In this document: positions 7,151 to 15,074 of the stretch, one piece after another | How positions within the stretch are numbered: the first letter of the stretch is position 1 | How the letters are laid out: every line of letters starts with the position of its first letter | DNA from: Paenibacillus melissococcoides | GTDB taxonomy: Bacteria > Bacillota > Bacilli > Paenibacillales > Paenibacillaceae | NCBI GenBank assembly: GCA_944800085.1 | Contig: CALYLO010000009.1 | Coordinates: 1 to 64,000 of the forward strand | Reading direction: 5' to 3' | DNA length: 64,000 bases | Translations under genes and position numbers: made by a program | Notes under the pieces: model-generated | Database searches by the model: none | What the model saw: the letters and a program-made list of their open reading frames with translations, nothing else | Told to the model about the DNA's origin: nothing

Positions 7151-8131
7151 CTACAGCATCATCATGTTGCTGGCCTTAGCGATAATGTCGACGGTAATTA
7201 GGGGAGCCCCTTCAGCGGAGCCGTGCATGTTTAATATGCGCAAGATGTTGTTCAGCGTCCGGTCGAGTAAGCGGAAGCATCCGTTTTTGTTGTTAGTTGC
7301 ACGGACAATCATCTCCTGAATGGCATTTTCTTCGAAGTTGAAGTTTTGTAGGTAGCTGCGAACCTCGTTAGCGGATAGTCCCTTCAGTGACACATAGAAA
7401 TCTACCCGGTTCGCAAAACGGCTGATATAGCCCTTGATTTGCGCTTCAAGCTTCGGTTCCCCGGCGATAATCATTCCCACATCTGACTGGTCGAAGATGG
7501 CACGCAGGATCTCCATTTTTTTCTGTGAATACTTGCTAACAAGCTTGTCCGCTTCGTCGATAATGAGCAAGTAGCCCGGATTGCAGTTGAAAAATTCACG
7601 GATACCGTTCACCCGTTCCCATATCGTGCCATAGCCAACGGGTAGGCCGAGAGCTCTTTCGATGGCCTTAACCAGATCGCGTTGCGCCATCGTATCGTCG
7701 CATTCGATATAAGCAACTTTAGGAGACCGCGCATAATACTTGAGCGTATGAGTCTTGCCGTATCCCGACTTCCCAACCACAATTCCAAGCCCGGTAAATG
7801 ACTGGCAGGATTGGCAAGCCCCGATGATTGCCGTTGCGTCCCGACTCTCAACGAATGCAGGCTTGGCAAGTCGCATCGTGCCTGTTTGCTCGATGGCTGC
7901 CGCCACTTCTTCGCCTTGTGCGGAGATGAAGTTCGTTATTGCCTGCTCGATGTCAGTAGGATCGGAAGAGTATTTACCGCTCAGATATTGTGAGAGGGCC
8001 GAGCGAGAATAATTGATTTCTCGCGCCAGCTCCGTAATTGTCATGCCGTTTTTGTCCATCATATTTTTAACCTGTGCTGCAAGGGCTGTTGGTGTGCCAC
8101 CTTGAACCGGATAAAATGCCACTGCTTCCAT
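7151..8131 (-). CDS. MuB/TniB-like AAA+ transposition target-selection ATPase
   Basis: The 326-residue protein has an N-terminal HTH (about 20-60, MTITELAREINYSRSALSQYLSG). An AAA+ domain follows with Walker A GKSGYGKTHT, Walker B LLIIDEAD and a late conserved helical part (FRLLDRTLNNIL). This is the MuB organisation: ATP-dependent DNA filaments that deliver target DNA to the transposase and protect the phage from self-insertion. ATG 8131 follows GGAGGGAACG at good distance. The gene lies 15 nt downstream of the transposase, as in Mu. Confidence 0.9.
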   Translation of the reverse strand: MEAVAFYPVQGGTPTALAAQVKNMMDKNGMTITELAREINYSRSALSQYLSGKYSSDPTDIEQAITNFISAQGEEVAAAIEQTGTMRLAKPAFVESRDATAIIGACQSCQSFTGLGIVVGKSGYGKTHTLKYYARSPKVAYIECDDTMAQRDLVKAIERALGLPVGYGTIWERVNGIREFFNCNPGYLLIIDEADKLVSKYSQKKMEILRAIFDQSDVGMIIAGEPKLEAQIKGYISRFANRVDFYVSLKGLSANEVRSYLQNFNFEENAIQEMIVRATNNKNGCFRLLDRTLNNILRILNMHGSAEGAPLITVDIIAKASNMMML

Positions 8132-8146
8132 GTTCGTTCCCTCCAA

Positions 8147-10222
8147 TTATCCAAGTTTACGGAGCGCCGCGAGGGCTTTCTCCGCTTGCCGTTGGTAAAA
8201 GTCATCTGCATCGTCTTTTCCTGCTTTGGCTGTTTTTCTGGATCGCAGCTCTTCCCGGAATTGCTGATCGTCCGGCAATGCGACCAGCTTCGTGTTCTGC
8301 TTCGGTGCTGCCTCAGCCTCATTTTTGAAAATGAACCCGGCTACGTCGTTTCCATATCCTTGATACTGAGGATCGCGTTCTTCTAATGGCGTCGTGTAGT
8401 ATGTCAGGTCATCCATCGTCTGGCGGAGCTGACGCTTCTGCATTTTCAGGTGATCTTCCAGTGCCTTTTGCGGCATTTTCGGGGCGATGAGTAGCAATTC
8501 TTGACTGTACGCCTCGCAAATTTTTTGCCCGTCAACGGTATACACATAGAGCTTTGTCACATCATTCGGGTCCCATTTGATGTCAACTTTGTCCCCGATA
8601 TAATGGCAGAGTTCATCGGCGCGGTACTCATATCCAAACTTTTTAATTCCAATGTTCCGGACAAGGACGCGTTCCGCCTTCATCATCAATATCGTTGCGT
8701 AGGACTTTGGCGGCGGCGCTTTGACATAGCGGTCGGCGTTCCAAAACACTTCCAGAGGCGTATGCCACTTATCGCCTTGTCCCTTGAGTCCACTATGGAA
8801 TGAACGATGGTACTCGTCGCGCCACTCGCACCATAGAGCATAAAATTCATCCAGTGTCAGCAATTCGTCACGTTCGAGCATCTTCTTGATGTCCTTGTCC
8901 ACTTTCGCCGCTGTCTTCGAACCTGTGAGCGTACCCGTGTAGCTTCCCAGCCACTTCTCGAACTTGCTAATCAGCGTGCCAAAAAACCGCTCGACTTGTG
9001 CCTTCGACCAAGGTTGGTATGGCAGGCTGCGCATGTCATCCTTGATGCCGATGCTACGATAAAAGCCTTTGGTCTCGCTGTCGAAGCTGACGCGTTCATT
9101 TCGCTTACGCCCGGTCATCGTCTCGGCGGTGTAGTCTTTCCCGTTGTCAATAAGCAGCCATTCTGGCACGCCGCCAATATCGGCGTATATCATGTTGAGC
9201 AGCGACTGCTTCAGCACTTGCGAATTTGCCTTGACACAAATTACATCGCCAACGATGCAGCGGCTTCGTGTATCTAGCCATGCGACGAGCTGCGGGCGGA
9301 TGGCCTTGGTCTTGCCATTCGGGTATGTATATTTCACCCAAACATCGAATGTATGCTCGTCGCCTTGTACAAGCCCCATAACTGGCAACGCTTTTGTATT
9401 CCGAGACGCTTTGACCATTCGCTGATTCTTAAATTCACGCATGCCTTTTTCGGCAAGTAGACGCGCATTTTTGCCACGCTTTACATTCATCAGATATCCG
9501 ATATAGCGGGCCACCGTTGGATATGATGGGATGTCCCAGCTATGCATTGATCCAATCTTCATAAGTTTGCTGTAGAGCATTTCAATCGTTCCGTTATTGC
9601 TCGCAAACGCGGGTTCAAACCATAAATTTTCGATGAAAGCTCTGACCTCCGGCGTAAGTGACGGAAATGTGTTTTTCTGCTTAGGCTTACGGCAGAGTGC
9701 CAGAACCTTGAAAAAGTCATAATTTTTCCCGTCCTGTTTGCTCATCTTCAGCGCCCAGGCACTTGCTTCCAAATAGCTTTGTGCATACCGATAGAGCGTG
9801 CGCTGACTCATTCCGTTTGCTTCCGCGATACTGACCGCAAATTCAGTCCGGTCACGGTCTCCATAGTTGAGAAACTCGCGGATGACCTTTGCCAACTCGA
9901 CCGCTTCGTAATATGACTTACCGTGCTTCTCGATGTATTCAGCAGGATCAACATCGATGTACCACGGTATTTCCTTTTCATTGACATGTTCCTTGATAAT
10001 GACATCTGCGCCTTCAATGCCTGTAACATGCTTATAAGCCTGTCTGGCCTTCTTGCTCAGCGTGGACATTGCAATAAGGACACGTTCCTTTCCACCACTT
10101 GCGGCAGCCTCTTTCTTTGCCTTGAAAGCCTCCGGGTTCCTTTGCACTTTCTTCTTTACTGACTCGTAGCTCACGCCCTCAAGCCCGGCGGCCACTTCCA
10201 GGGTAATGTATATTTCCGACAA
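8147..10222 (-). CDS. Mu-type DDE transposase (MuA-like)
   Basis: The 691-residue protein starts at TTG 10222, 7 nt behind AAAGGAGG. The N-terminal ~150 residues hold Mu-type DNA-binding domains (ITLEVAAGLEGVSYESVKKKV). The catalytic RNase-H-fold core shows the three acidic residues in GDEHTFDVW, LIDNGKDY and SKAQVERFFGTL. A C-terminal beta-barrel region (VLVRNIGIKKFGYEY) and a MuB-contacting tail follow. It cuts and joins phage ends for integration and replicative transposition. It is read from the early promoter at 11062-11090. Confidence 0.93.
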   Translation of the reverse strand: MSEIYITLEVAAGLEGVSYESVKKKVQRNPEAFKAKKEAAASGGKERVLIAMSTLSKKARQAYKHVTGIEGADVIIKEHVNEKEIPWYIDVDPAEYIEKHGKSYYEAVELAKVIREFLNYGDRDRTEFAVSIAEANGMSQRTLYRYAQSYLEASAWALKMSKQDGKNYDFFKVLALCRKPKQKNTFPSLTPEVRAFIENLWFEPAFASNNGTIEMLYSKLMKIGSMHSWDIPSYPTVARYIGYLMNVKRGKNARLLAEKGMREFKNQRMVKASRNTKALPVMGLVQGDEHTFDVWVKYTYPNGKTKAIRPQLVAWLDTRSRCIVGDVICVKANSQVLKQSLLNMIYADIGGVPEWLLIDNGKDYTAETMTGRKRNERVSFDSETKGFYRSIGIKDDMRSLPYQPWSKAQVERFFGTLISKFEKWLGSYTGTLTGSKTAAKVDKDIKKMLERDELLTLDEFYALWCEWRDEYHRSFHSGLKGQGDKWHTPLEVFWNADRYVKAPPPKSYATILMMKAERVLVRNIGIKKFGYEYRADELCHYIGDKVDIKWDPNDVTKLYVYTVDGQKICEAYSQELLLIAPKMPQKALEDHLKMQKRQLRQTMDDLTYYTTPLEERDPQYQGYGNDVAGFIFKNEAEAAPKQNTKLVALPDDQQFREELRSRKTAKAGKDDADDFYQRQAEKALAALRKLG

Positions 10223-10251
10223 GCTTGTTCCTCCTTTCCAAGTGAATCCGT

Positions 10252-10368
10252 TCATGCTACAATGGAGGAGATAAGTTTTTTGATGGGTTGCTTGGAGAGC
10301 GTCGACCTTGGAGGGGGGACGCTCTCTTCATTTATTGCACCCATCGATTTTAGCCTCCTGATGACCAT
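10252..10368 (-). CDS. Possible 38-residue early protein
   Basis: A short reading frame starts at ATG 10368 behind TGGAGGAAC and ends at TGA 10252-10254, just before the transposase. The product (MVIRRLKSMGAINEESV...) looks protein-like, and the same frame continues upstream as ITEKDKWRN without a start codon. The DNA also contains a hairpin with 8-bp arms GAGAGCGT/ACGCTCTC, so the stretch may instead act as RNA structure. Function unknown. Confidence 0.35.
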   Translation of the reverse strand: MVIRRLKSMGAINEESVPPPRSTLSKQPIKKLISSIVA

Positions 10369-10398
10369 GTTCCTCCACTTGTCCTTCTCTGTGATGTT

Positions 10399-10611
10399 CT
10401 AAGCCGTTCTGCTAAGCTCATGTAATTCTATGCCAAGGACTTGAGCTAGCTTAGGGATGAAGCTTTTTCCAGAACGTTCCCCAATCATAATCAGGTAGAT
10501 ATAGTTACTGTTCGTTCCTACCTGGGCCGCTAGTTCATATTGCGTCATATTCATTTCTGCGAGGCGCTTTTTGATGGTTACACCGATAGGTGATAGTTTG
10601 CGTTTTTTCAT
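10399..10611 (-). CDS. Small HTH regulator (Ner/Cro position)
   Basis: The 70-residue product is almost entirely one XRE-type helix-turn-helix (MTQYELAAQVGTNSNYIYLIMIGERSGK). It lies where Mu has ner, the early negative regulator, between the early promoter and the transposase. Its ATG overlaps the preceding stop (ATATGA), giving translational coupling. It probably represses the early or repressor promoter during lytic growth. Confidence 0.75.
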   Translation of the reverse strand: MKKRKLSPIGVTIKKRLAEMNMTQYELAAQVGTNSNYIYLIMIGERSGKSFIPKLAQVLGIELHELSRTA

Positions 10612-10925
10612 ATATGCTCACCTGCTTTAATTCGTTCTTTGATGATTTCCCGTCTTTCAGCCTCTCGCCCTATCGCCCGTTGTAACTGGCGGTTTGCAGC
10701 GATTTTGGCGCTATACTCCAGCACCAGCCGTCGCAGTTCCTCAACGAGTTCACGCTCATGGGCTGCCAACATATCGCCATATGCATCAAGGGCGCTCCCT
10801 TGTGCAGTAGCTATTACTACCTCATTTCCAGCCGACGAAACATCTACACTTCCCACTAATTCACGAATAATCGTGTCAGTGGATTCGATTTGTTCCTTTA
10901 GTGTTTTACTCAAACTGGAACTCAC
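10608..10925 (-). CDS. First early-operon gene, coiled-coil protein of unknown function
   Basis: The 105-residue product begins at GTG 10925, 8 nt after AAAGGAGG. It is helical, with a long charged C-terminal coiled coil (about 53-100, AHERELVEELRRLVLEYSAKI). No family is recognised. It is the first gene after the early promoter and is coupled to the HTH gene. Confidence 0.6.
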   Translation of the reverse strand: MSSSLSKTLKEQIESTDTIIRELVGSVDVSSAGNEVVIATAQGSALDAYGDMLAAHERELVEELRRLVLEYSAKIAANRQLQRAIGREAERREIIKERIKAGEHI

Positions 10926-11061
10926 ATTTCATTCCTCCTTTCCAATTGAAGTGATTAATCTGTGAATCCCTTGCTTATTTAGTTTTCAAAGAGCAGGTAA
11001 TTCGTATGTTTTCGACTCAAGTTGTGTGCTAAGATTTTGATATGATTTACTATCTATCATC

Positions 11062-11090
11062 ATTATAGTTTCGATATCGTAACATGTCAA
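11062..11090 (-). promoter_or_regulatory. Phage early promoter (sigma-A)
   Basis: On the minus strand, TTGACA (11085-11090) and TATAAT (11062-11067) are separated by exactly 17 nt, a perfect consensus. It drives the early operon beginning at 10925. The spacer contains the palindrome CGATATCG, so repressor binding would block polymerase directly. Confidence 0.9.
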
Positions 11091-11095
11091 CGATA
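11072..11095. promoter_or_regulatory. Probable phage repressor operators
   Basis: Two overlapping symmetric elements are visible: CGATATCG (11072-11079) in the promoter spacer, and TATCGT-N9-ACGATA (11075-11095) covering the -35 box. Related sequences recur inside the repressor gene at 11342-11357 (GTTACGATATCAGAAC) and 11392-11399 (CGATATCG). The arrangement suggests repressor or Ner binding; the assignment is inferred. Confidence 0.6.
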
Positions 11096-11137
11096 AATGA
11101 TTCGATTTCATAACCTTATTTAAGGGAGGGTTCCGTT

Positions 11138-11575
11138 ATGGAAACAATCGGGAAGAGATTGCGTTTTTTAAGAGACAAGCACCAGCTTACACAAGAGAAG
11201 ATGGCTGAACTGATAGGAAAAAAGAAGGGAAACATCAGTAATTATGAAAGTGATAATTATGAACCATCCGCACAAACGATTATCGCTATATGCAAAATAT
11301 TTAATGTGTCTGCGGACTGGCTTCTTTTTGGGAAAAATAATGTTACGATATCAGAACAAAATGACGAACCTAAAAAGTTTCCGCCTGGTTTCGATATCGA
11401 ATCAGAGGACTTAGAACTGTTGGCAAAGTTTCATCAATTAGGGGAAAGGCAAAAAGGGAAGATAGAGGGGCACATCGACGAAATGCTGGCAGCAAAGGAT
11501 TCTGTCAGTTCTAGCAAACAATCATACTCGAAGAATGGAGACGGAAGAGAAGAAGCAGCCAGTAGAACTGCTTAA
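11138..11575 (+). CDS. XRE-family phage repressor
   Basis: The 145-residue protein has an N-terminal XRE HTH (residues 6-60, LRFLRDKHQLTQEKMAELIGKKKGNISNYES). An acidic middle and a helical C-terminal part (LAKFHQLGERQKGKIEGHIDEML) follow. The tail is Ser- and Glu-rich. It is divergent from the early operon. There is no LexA-type self-cleavage domain, so induction must work another way. ATG 11138 lies behind AAGGGAGGG. Confidence 0.85.
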   Translation: METIGKRLRFLRDKHQLTQEKMAELIGKKKGNISNYESDNYEPSAQTIIAICKIFNVSADWLLFGKNNVTISEQNDEPKKFPPGFDIESEDLELLAKFHQLGERQKGKIEGHIDEMLAAKDSVSSSKQSYSKNGDGREEAASRTA

Positions 11576-11585
11576 TTTTTTGCGT

Positions 11586-11613
11586 AAAATGATAGGATTT
11601 CACATCATTTTTT
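11586..11613 (+). terminator. Repressor gene terminator
   Basis: AAAATGAT (11586-11593) pairs with ATCATTTT (11604-11611) and runs into T residues, just after the repressor stop. Confidence 0.6.
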
Positions 11614-12113
11614 GTCCCATTGCAGTACGCATTTTTTTGTTTATAAAAATGGAGCGTAACCCGCGCCATAAGTGCAATGGGACACACTTTAACTGAATTG
11701 TCCGAAATGTCCCTTTGATTCAACGATGTTTTTTGTATTTTTAGCGGCCTGGTCCGAAAATCTTTAACGCACGTGTAGCGAAGCCGTTAATCCGCCGAAG
11801 CCTTGATGTTGCCGGGTTTTTTTCGTTTTTTTAGTCTCCTATAACGCACGGCGACGTCGAAAATGACGCGCGTTATCACGAGAAGCTTCTTTCCGAGGCA
11901 CTCCATCAATGATAAATTCCAAATGAAGCACAAAAAAACGCCGATAACCTTGATACATCAAGGCTTCCGCGCATTTTTTTTGAATTTCTTCTTCGTGAAG
12001 ACGTTTATTTATTCTTTCATCATTTGTGTCTCAACTTTTATTCACTTAATCCCGCATAATCCCCGGTAGTATCGATGTTTCCCTCGTTTTCCCGGTTCTT
12101 TTTTGTCCCTTTG
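11613..12113. repeat. Four TGTCCC(A/T)TTG sites near the phage left end
   Basis: Copies stand at 11613-11622 (+, TGTCCCATTG), 11675-11684 (minus orientation, same sequence), 11708-11717 (+, TGTCCCTTTG) and 12104-12113 (+, TGTCCCTTTG). Multiple spaced, partly inverted copies outside the repressor gene are what Mu-type transposases use as end-binding sites. The outermost lies about 10 nt from a CA dinucleotide at 12121-12122 that could be the phage terminus. Confidence 0.5.
11718..12103. other. Gene-free left-end DNA with hairpins
   Basis: I see no gene here. There is an inverted pair ATAACGC (11841-11847)/GCGTTAT (11870-11876). A perfect 7-bp hairpin CCTTGAT-AC-ATCAAGG stands at 11948-11963. 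It is flanked by an A-run (11932-11938) and a T-run (11974-11981), so it could terminate transcription from both sides. The sequence GCCTTGATGT at 11800-11809 is the inverse of ACATCAAGGC at 11955-11964. Confidence 0.5.
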
Positions 12114-12212
12114 TCTTTGTCATTTATTCTGAGAGAGTACATAGCTGCTGTCACCTCATCGCATAAGGATTGTTATATTTTGTAGCAATCATGTTACTAG
12201 TGGGGGATAAGC

Positions 12213-12249
12213 AAAAACGAGCGCCCCCTGGACAGCTCAGGGGGCGCTC
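12213..12249 (-). terminator. Strong terminator downstream of hemL
   Basis: A perfect 12-bp stem forms between GAGCGCCCCCTG (12219-12230) and CAGGGGGCGCTC (12238-12249). It is followed on the minus strand by T residues. Two more hairpins (12313-12348 and 12388-12414) lie between it and hemL; the latter has a T-run only on the plus strand. Confidence 0.8.
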
Positions 12250-12490
12250 GCCGCTGTATGATCAACCTATGGGATTGATTGTGACAATCATCGCGCTTTT
12301 CCAAAACAATAAGAAATAGACCGCCCGGGTCAAGGATCGGTCTATTTCCACTTCCTGCAGCCACCGCCTTTGAAGCGGCTGCCATGCAAGGGAAGCAGTT
12401 GCAGCTGCTTCCCTTTTTAGTGAACTCCCTAATATCTAATTCCATTCTACTTGAACAACGTTACGTTTTCCAAGTCTTCAAGCCTATGAA

Positions 12491-13807
12491 TCAGAGCTTC
12501 ATGCGGCGGAACGATTCGTGCGCAGCTTCGATCGTGCGGTCGATGTCCTCGCCGGTATGCGCCGTCGTCAGGAACCAGGCCTCATACTTCGAAGGCGCGA
12601 GGCAGATGCCCTGGTCGAGCATATGGCGGAAGAAGGCGGCGAAGGCTTCGCTGTCCGTGTCCTGCGCTTCCTCGTAGTTCGTCACCGGATGATCGCAGAA
12701 ATGCGTCGAGAACGATCCGCGAATCCGGTTGATCGTGAGCGGAATGCCGTAACGGTCGGCTCCTTCCTGAATGCCTTCCGTCAGGCGGATGGTCAGCTCC
12801 TCCATGCGCTCGTAGATTCCGGGCTCGGAGAGCACCTCCAGGCAAGCGATGCCTGCCGAGATCGAGGCAGGGTTGCCTGCCATCGTGCCTGCCTGGTAGG
12901 CAGGACCGAGCGGCGCGACCTGCTCCATGACATGCTTCCGTCCGCCGTAGGCGCCGATCGGCAGCCCGCCGCCGATAATCTTGCCCATCGCGGTCAGATC
13001 CGGCTCGATGGCCGCATGATCCGGGAAGGCGGCGTACGTCTGCGCCGAGCCGTAATGGAAGCGGAACGCGCTGATAACCTCGTCGTAGATGACGAGGGAG
13101 CCATTGGCGCGCGCGAGCCGGCAGAGCCCTTCCAGGAAGCCGGGCTTCGGCATGACCATGCCGAAGTTGCCCACGATGGGCTCGACCATGACGGCGGCCA
13201 CCTCGTCGCCCCAGCGCTCAAGCGCCGCCTGCAGGCTGTCCAGGTCATTGAACGGCACGGTAATGACCTCTTGGGCGATGCTGGCCGGAATGCCGGCGCT
13301 GTCCGGCACGCCGAGCGTGGACGGGCCTGAGCCGGCGGCCACGAGCACGAGGTCGGAGTGGCCGTGATAGCAGCCGGCGAACTTGATGACCTTCTCGCGC
13401 TTCGTGTAGGTGCGGGCCACCCGGATCGTCGTCATGACGGCCTCGGTGCCGGAGTTGACGAAGCGGACCTTGTCCATGGAAGGGACCGCTTCCTTCAGCA
13501 TGCGGGCCAGCTTGATCTCCAGCTCGGTCGGCGTGCCGTAGAGCGTGCCGTTCTGGGCGGCCCGGACGATCGCTTCCGTCACGTGAGGATGGGCATGCCC
13601 CGTAATAATCGGTCCGTAAGCGGCCAAGTAATCGATATACCGGTTCCCGTCCACATCCCAGAAATGAGCGCCCTGCGCGCGCTCCATGAAGACCGGAGCG
13701 CCGCCGCCGACGGCCTTGAAGGAGCGGGACGGACTGTTCACGCCTCCGACGATATGCTGCAGCGCTTCTTCATACAATTGGGCGGAACGTTGTCGGTTCG
13801 TAGTCAT
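12491..13807 (-). CDS. hemL: Glutamate-1-semialdehyde 2,1-aminomutase
   Basis: The 438-residue PLP enzyme is full length for GSA aminotransferases. It has NSGTEAVMTTIRVART near the cofactor site, VIYDEV before the PLP aspartate region and the catalytic lysine in GKIIGGGLP. It converts glutamate-1-semialdehyde to 5-aminolevulinate, the haem precursor. Its ATG overlaps the LCP stop (ATGA), so it is translationally coupled to a cell-wall enzyme. No other hem genes are adjacent, so it may be a second copy outside the main hem operon. Confidence 0.95.
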   Translation of the reverse strand: MTTNRQRSAQLYEEALQHIVGGVNSPSRSFKAVGGGAPVFMERAQGAHFWDVDGNRYIDYLAAYGPIITGHAHPHVTEAIVRAAQNGTLYGTPTELEIKLARMLKEAVPSMDKVRFVNSGTEAVMTTIRVARTYTKREKVIKFAGCYHGHSDLVLVAAGSGPSTLGVPDSAGIPASIAQEVITVPFNDLDSLQAALERWGDEVAAVMVEPIVGNFGMVMPKPGFLEGLCRLARANGSLVIYDEVISAFRFHYGSAQTYAAFPDHAAIEPDLTAMGKIIGGGLPIGAYGGRKHVMEQVAPLGPAYQAGTMAGNPASISAGIACLEVLSEPGIYERMEELTIRLTEGIQEGADRYGIPLTINRIRGSFSTHFCDHPVTNYEEAQDTDSEAFAAFFRHMLDQGICLAPSKYEAWFLTTAHTGEDIDRTIEAAHESFRRMKL

Positions 13808-14814
13808 GGGGATGAATCTCCTTTATTGTCGTTGTTTTCTCCCGATGCGGAGTCCTTGATTTTGTCGTTCAGAGCATCTTGAATGTACTGCTTCAGCCGG
13901 TCATGGTCCAGGACTTGGAGCACGGCGGACTGATTGACCATCAGGTCTGCCACATTGTCCATCGGCGGAAGCTGATGGCTCGGACCGATCGTGCTGTCAT
14001 ATCCGAGCGCGGCGAGCTTAATGAGATCATCGGCGGTCAGATTGGTCTCCACGTAAGGGGAGACCTTATTGATGAGCATCGGAAGCTGGATGATCGACCA
14101 GGCGGACTTGAGCTTGCCGGCCACCGCCGTCAGCAGCTCGCGCTGCCGCTTCGTGCGGGCGAAATCGGACATGGCGTCATACCGGAACCGGACGTACATG
14201 AGCGCGGTCTCTCCGTTCAAGAGCTGCTTTCCTTTTTTCAGATCAATATCGAATTCATGGTTGTCCGCCTTGCTCGTGTACTTCATATCCTTCTCGACCT
14301 CGAATTCCACCCCGTCAATCGCATCGATCAGTTTAATGAAGCCTTGAAAATCGGTATACACGTAATACTGGACATCCAATCCGGTCAGATTGCCGACCGT
14401 CTTCATGGCGAGCTCCGGCCCGCCGTAAGCGAGAGCGGCATTGATGCGATCCTTGCCGAATCCGGGAATATCGACGTACGTATCCCGCAGAATGGAGAAC
14501 AGATGCGCCTTGTTCGTGGCGGGATCGAAGGAGGCGAGCAGCAGCGAATCGGAGCGAGGCACCTCCTCCGCCTTCAGCCCCCGCGAGTCGCCCCCCAGCA
14601 GCAATATATTGACGCGCTCCGACCCTTCCCATTTCGGAGGCTCGACCTCCTTCGGTTCGGGGAGCTTGTTCACGACAGGCGCGAAACGGGATTGCTCCGG
14701 CGGCTTCTGGAGGCTGTTCAGACTATTGTACATCGCCCAGATGTAGTAACCGACGCTGCCAATGAGCAGTACGAGCAATACAACGAGTGCGTGCTTCCAA
14801 TACTTTTTGATCAT
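13804..14814 (-). CDS. LytR-CpsA-Psr (LCP) family cell-wall polymer ligase
   Basis: The 336-residue protein has a short cytoplasmic N-terminus, one membrane helix (about residues 9-26, ALVVLLVLLIGSVGYYIWA) and an extracellular LCP domain. The motifs GGDSRG, RSDSLLLASFDP and MYVRFRYDAMSDFARTKRQ are visible, the last including the arginines that bind polyprenyl-phosphate. LCP proteins transfer teichoic acid or capsule precursors to peptidoglycan. ATG 14814 is chosen because AAAGGA stands upstream and it avoids a 21-residue non-conserved extension. It is co-transcribed with hemL. Confidence 0.9.
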   Translation of the reverse strand: MIKKYWKHALVVLLVLLIGSVGYYIWAMYNSLNSLQKPPEQSRFAPVVNKLPEPKEVEPPKWEGSERVNILLLGGDSRGLKAEEVPRSDSLLLASFDPATNKAHLFSILRDTYVDIPGFGKDRINAALAYGGPELAMKTVGNLTGLDVQYYVYTDFQGFIKLIDAIDGVEFEVEKDMKYTSKADNHEFDIDLKKGKQLLNGETALMYVRFRYDAMSDFARTKRQRELLTAVAGKLKSAWSIIQLPMLINKVSPYVETNLTADDLIKLAALGYDSTIGPSHQLPPMDNVADLMVNQSAVLQVLDHDRLKQYIQDALNDKIKDSASGENNDNKGDSSP

Positions 14815-15074
14815 CGATAGGTCCTTTCCGCATCCGGCGGAGCAGTAAAATGATGGAGTCGTCTCCGGTGCATTCATTCAAGTCGATATACATGCTATAT
14901 TTAAAGGTATGGATGTTATCCCCGCATCTTGTCTATTCATTATAAAATCTTTACGTTCCCAAAATCAATTCGGACCCCCGGGGTCATCCGGGGAGACTCG
15001 AGCATATAGGCATGGTTCGCTCCGTGGCGGACAAACAACCGGACAACCGATCGGAAAGGGTGAGGCTGACAACG

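Larger units (their letters stand above)
1..12122 (-). mobile_element. Mu-like transposable prophage, early half plus start of packaging genes
   Basis: Gene content and order match a Mu-type transposable phage: divergent repressor, small HTH regulator, DDE transposase, AAA+ target-selection ATPase, GemA, Mor, holin, then gp26-, gp27- and gp28-like genes. All except the repressor are on the minus strand, so the phage left end is at the high-coordinate side. The last gene-like phage sequence is the repressor. Four TGTCCC(A/T)TTG copies follow, the outermost at 12104-12113. The end near 12122, where a CA dinucleotide stands, is inferred only. The other end lies outside the window, so the target duplication cannot be checked. 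Confidence 0.85.

Noticed and set aside
12197..12445. 82-codon minus-strand frame downstream of hemL
   Set aside because: It consists of terminator hairpins read as codons, has no ribosome site and no protein-like sequence.
12518..13330. 270-codon plus-strand frame opposite hemL
   Set aside because: Antisense shadow of a highly conserved high-GC enzyme gene.
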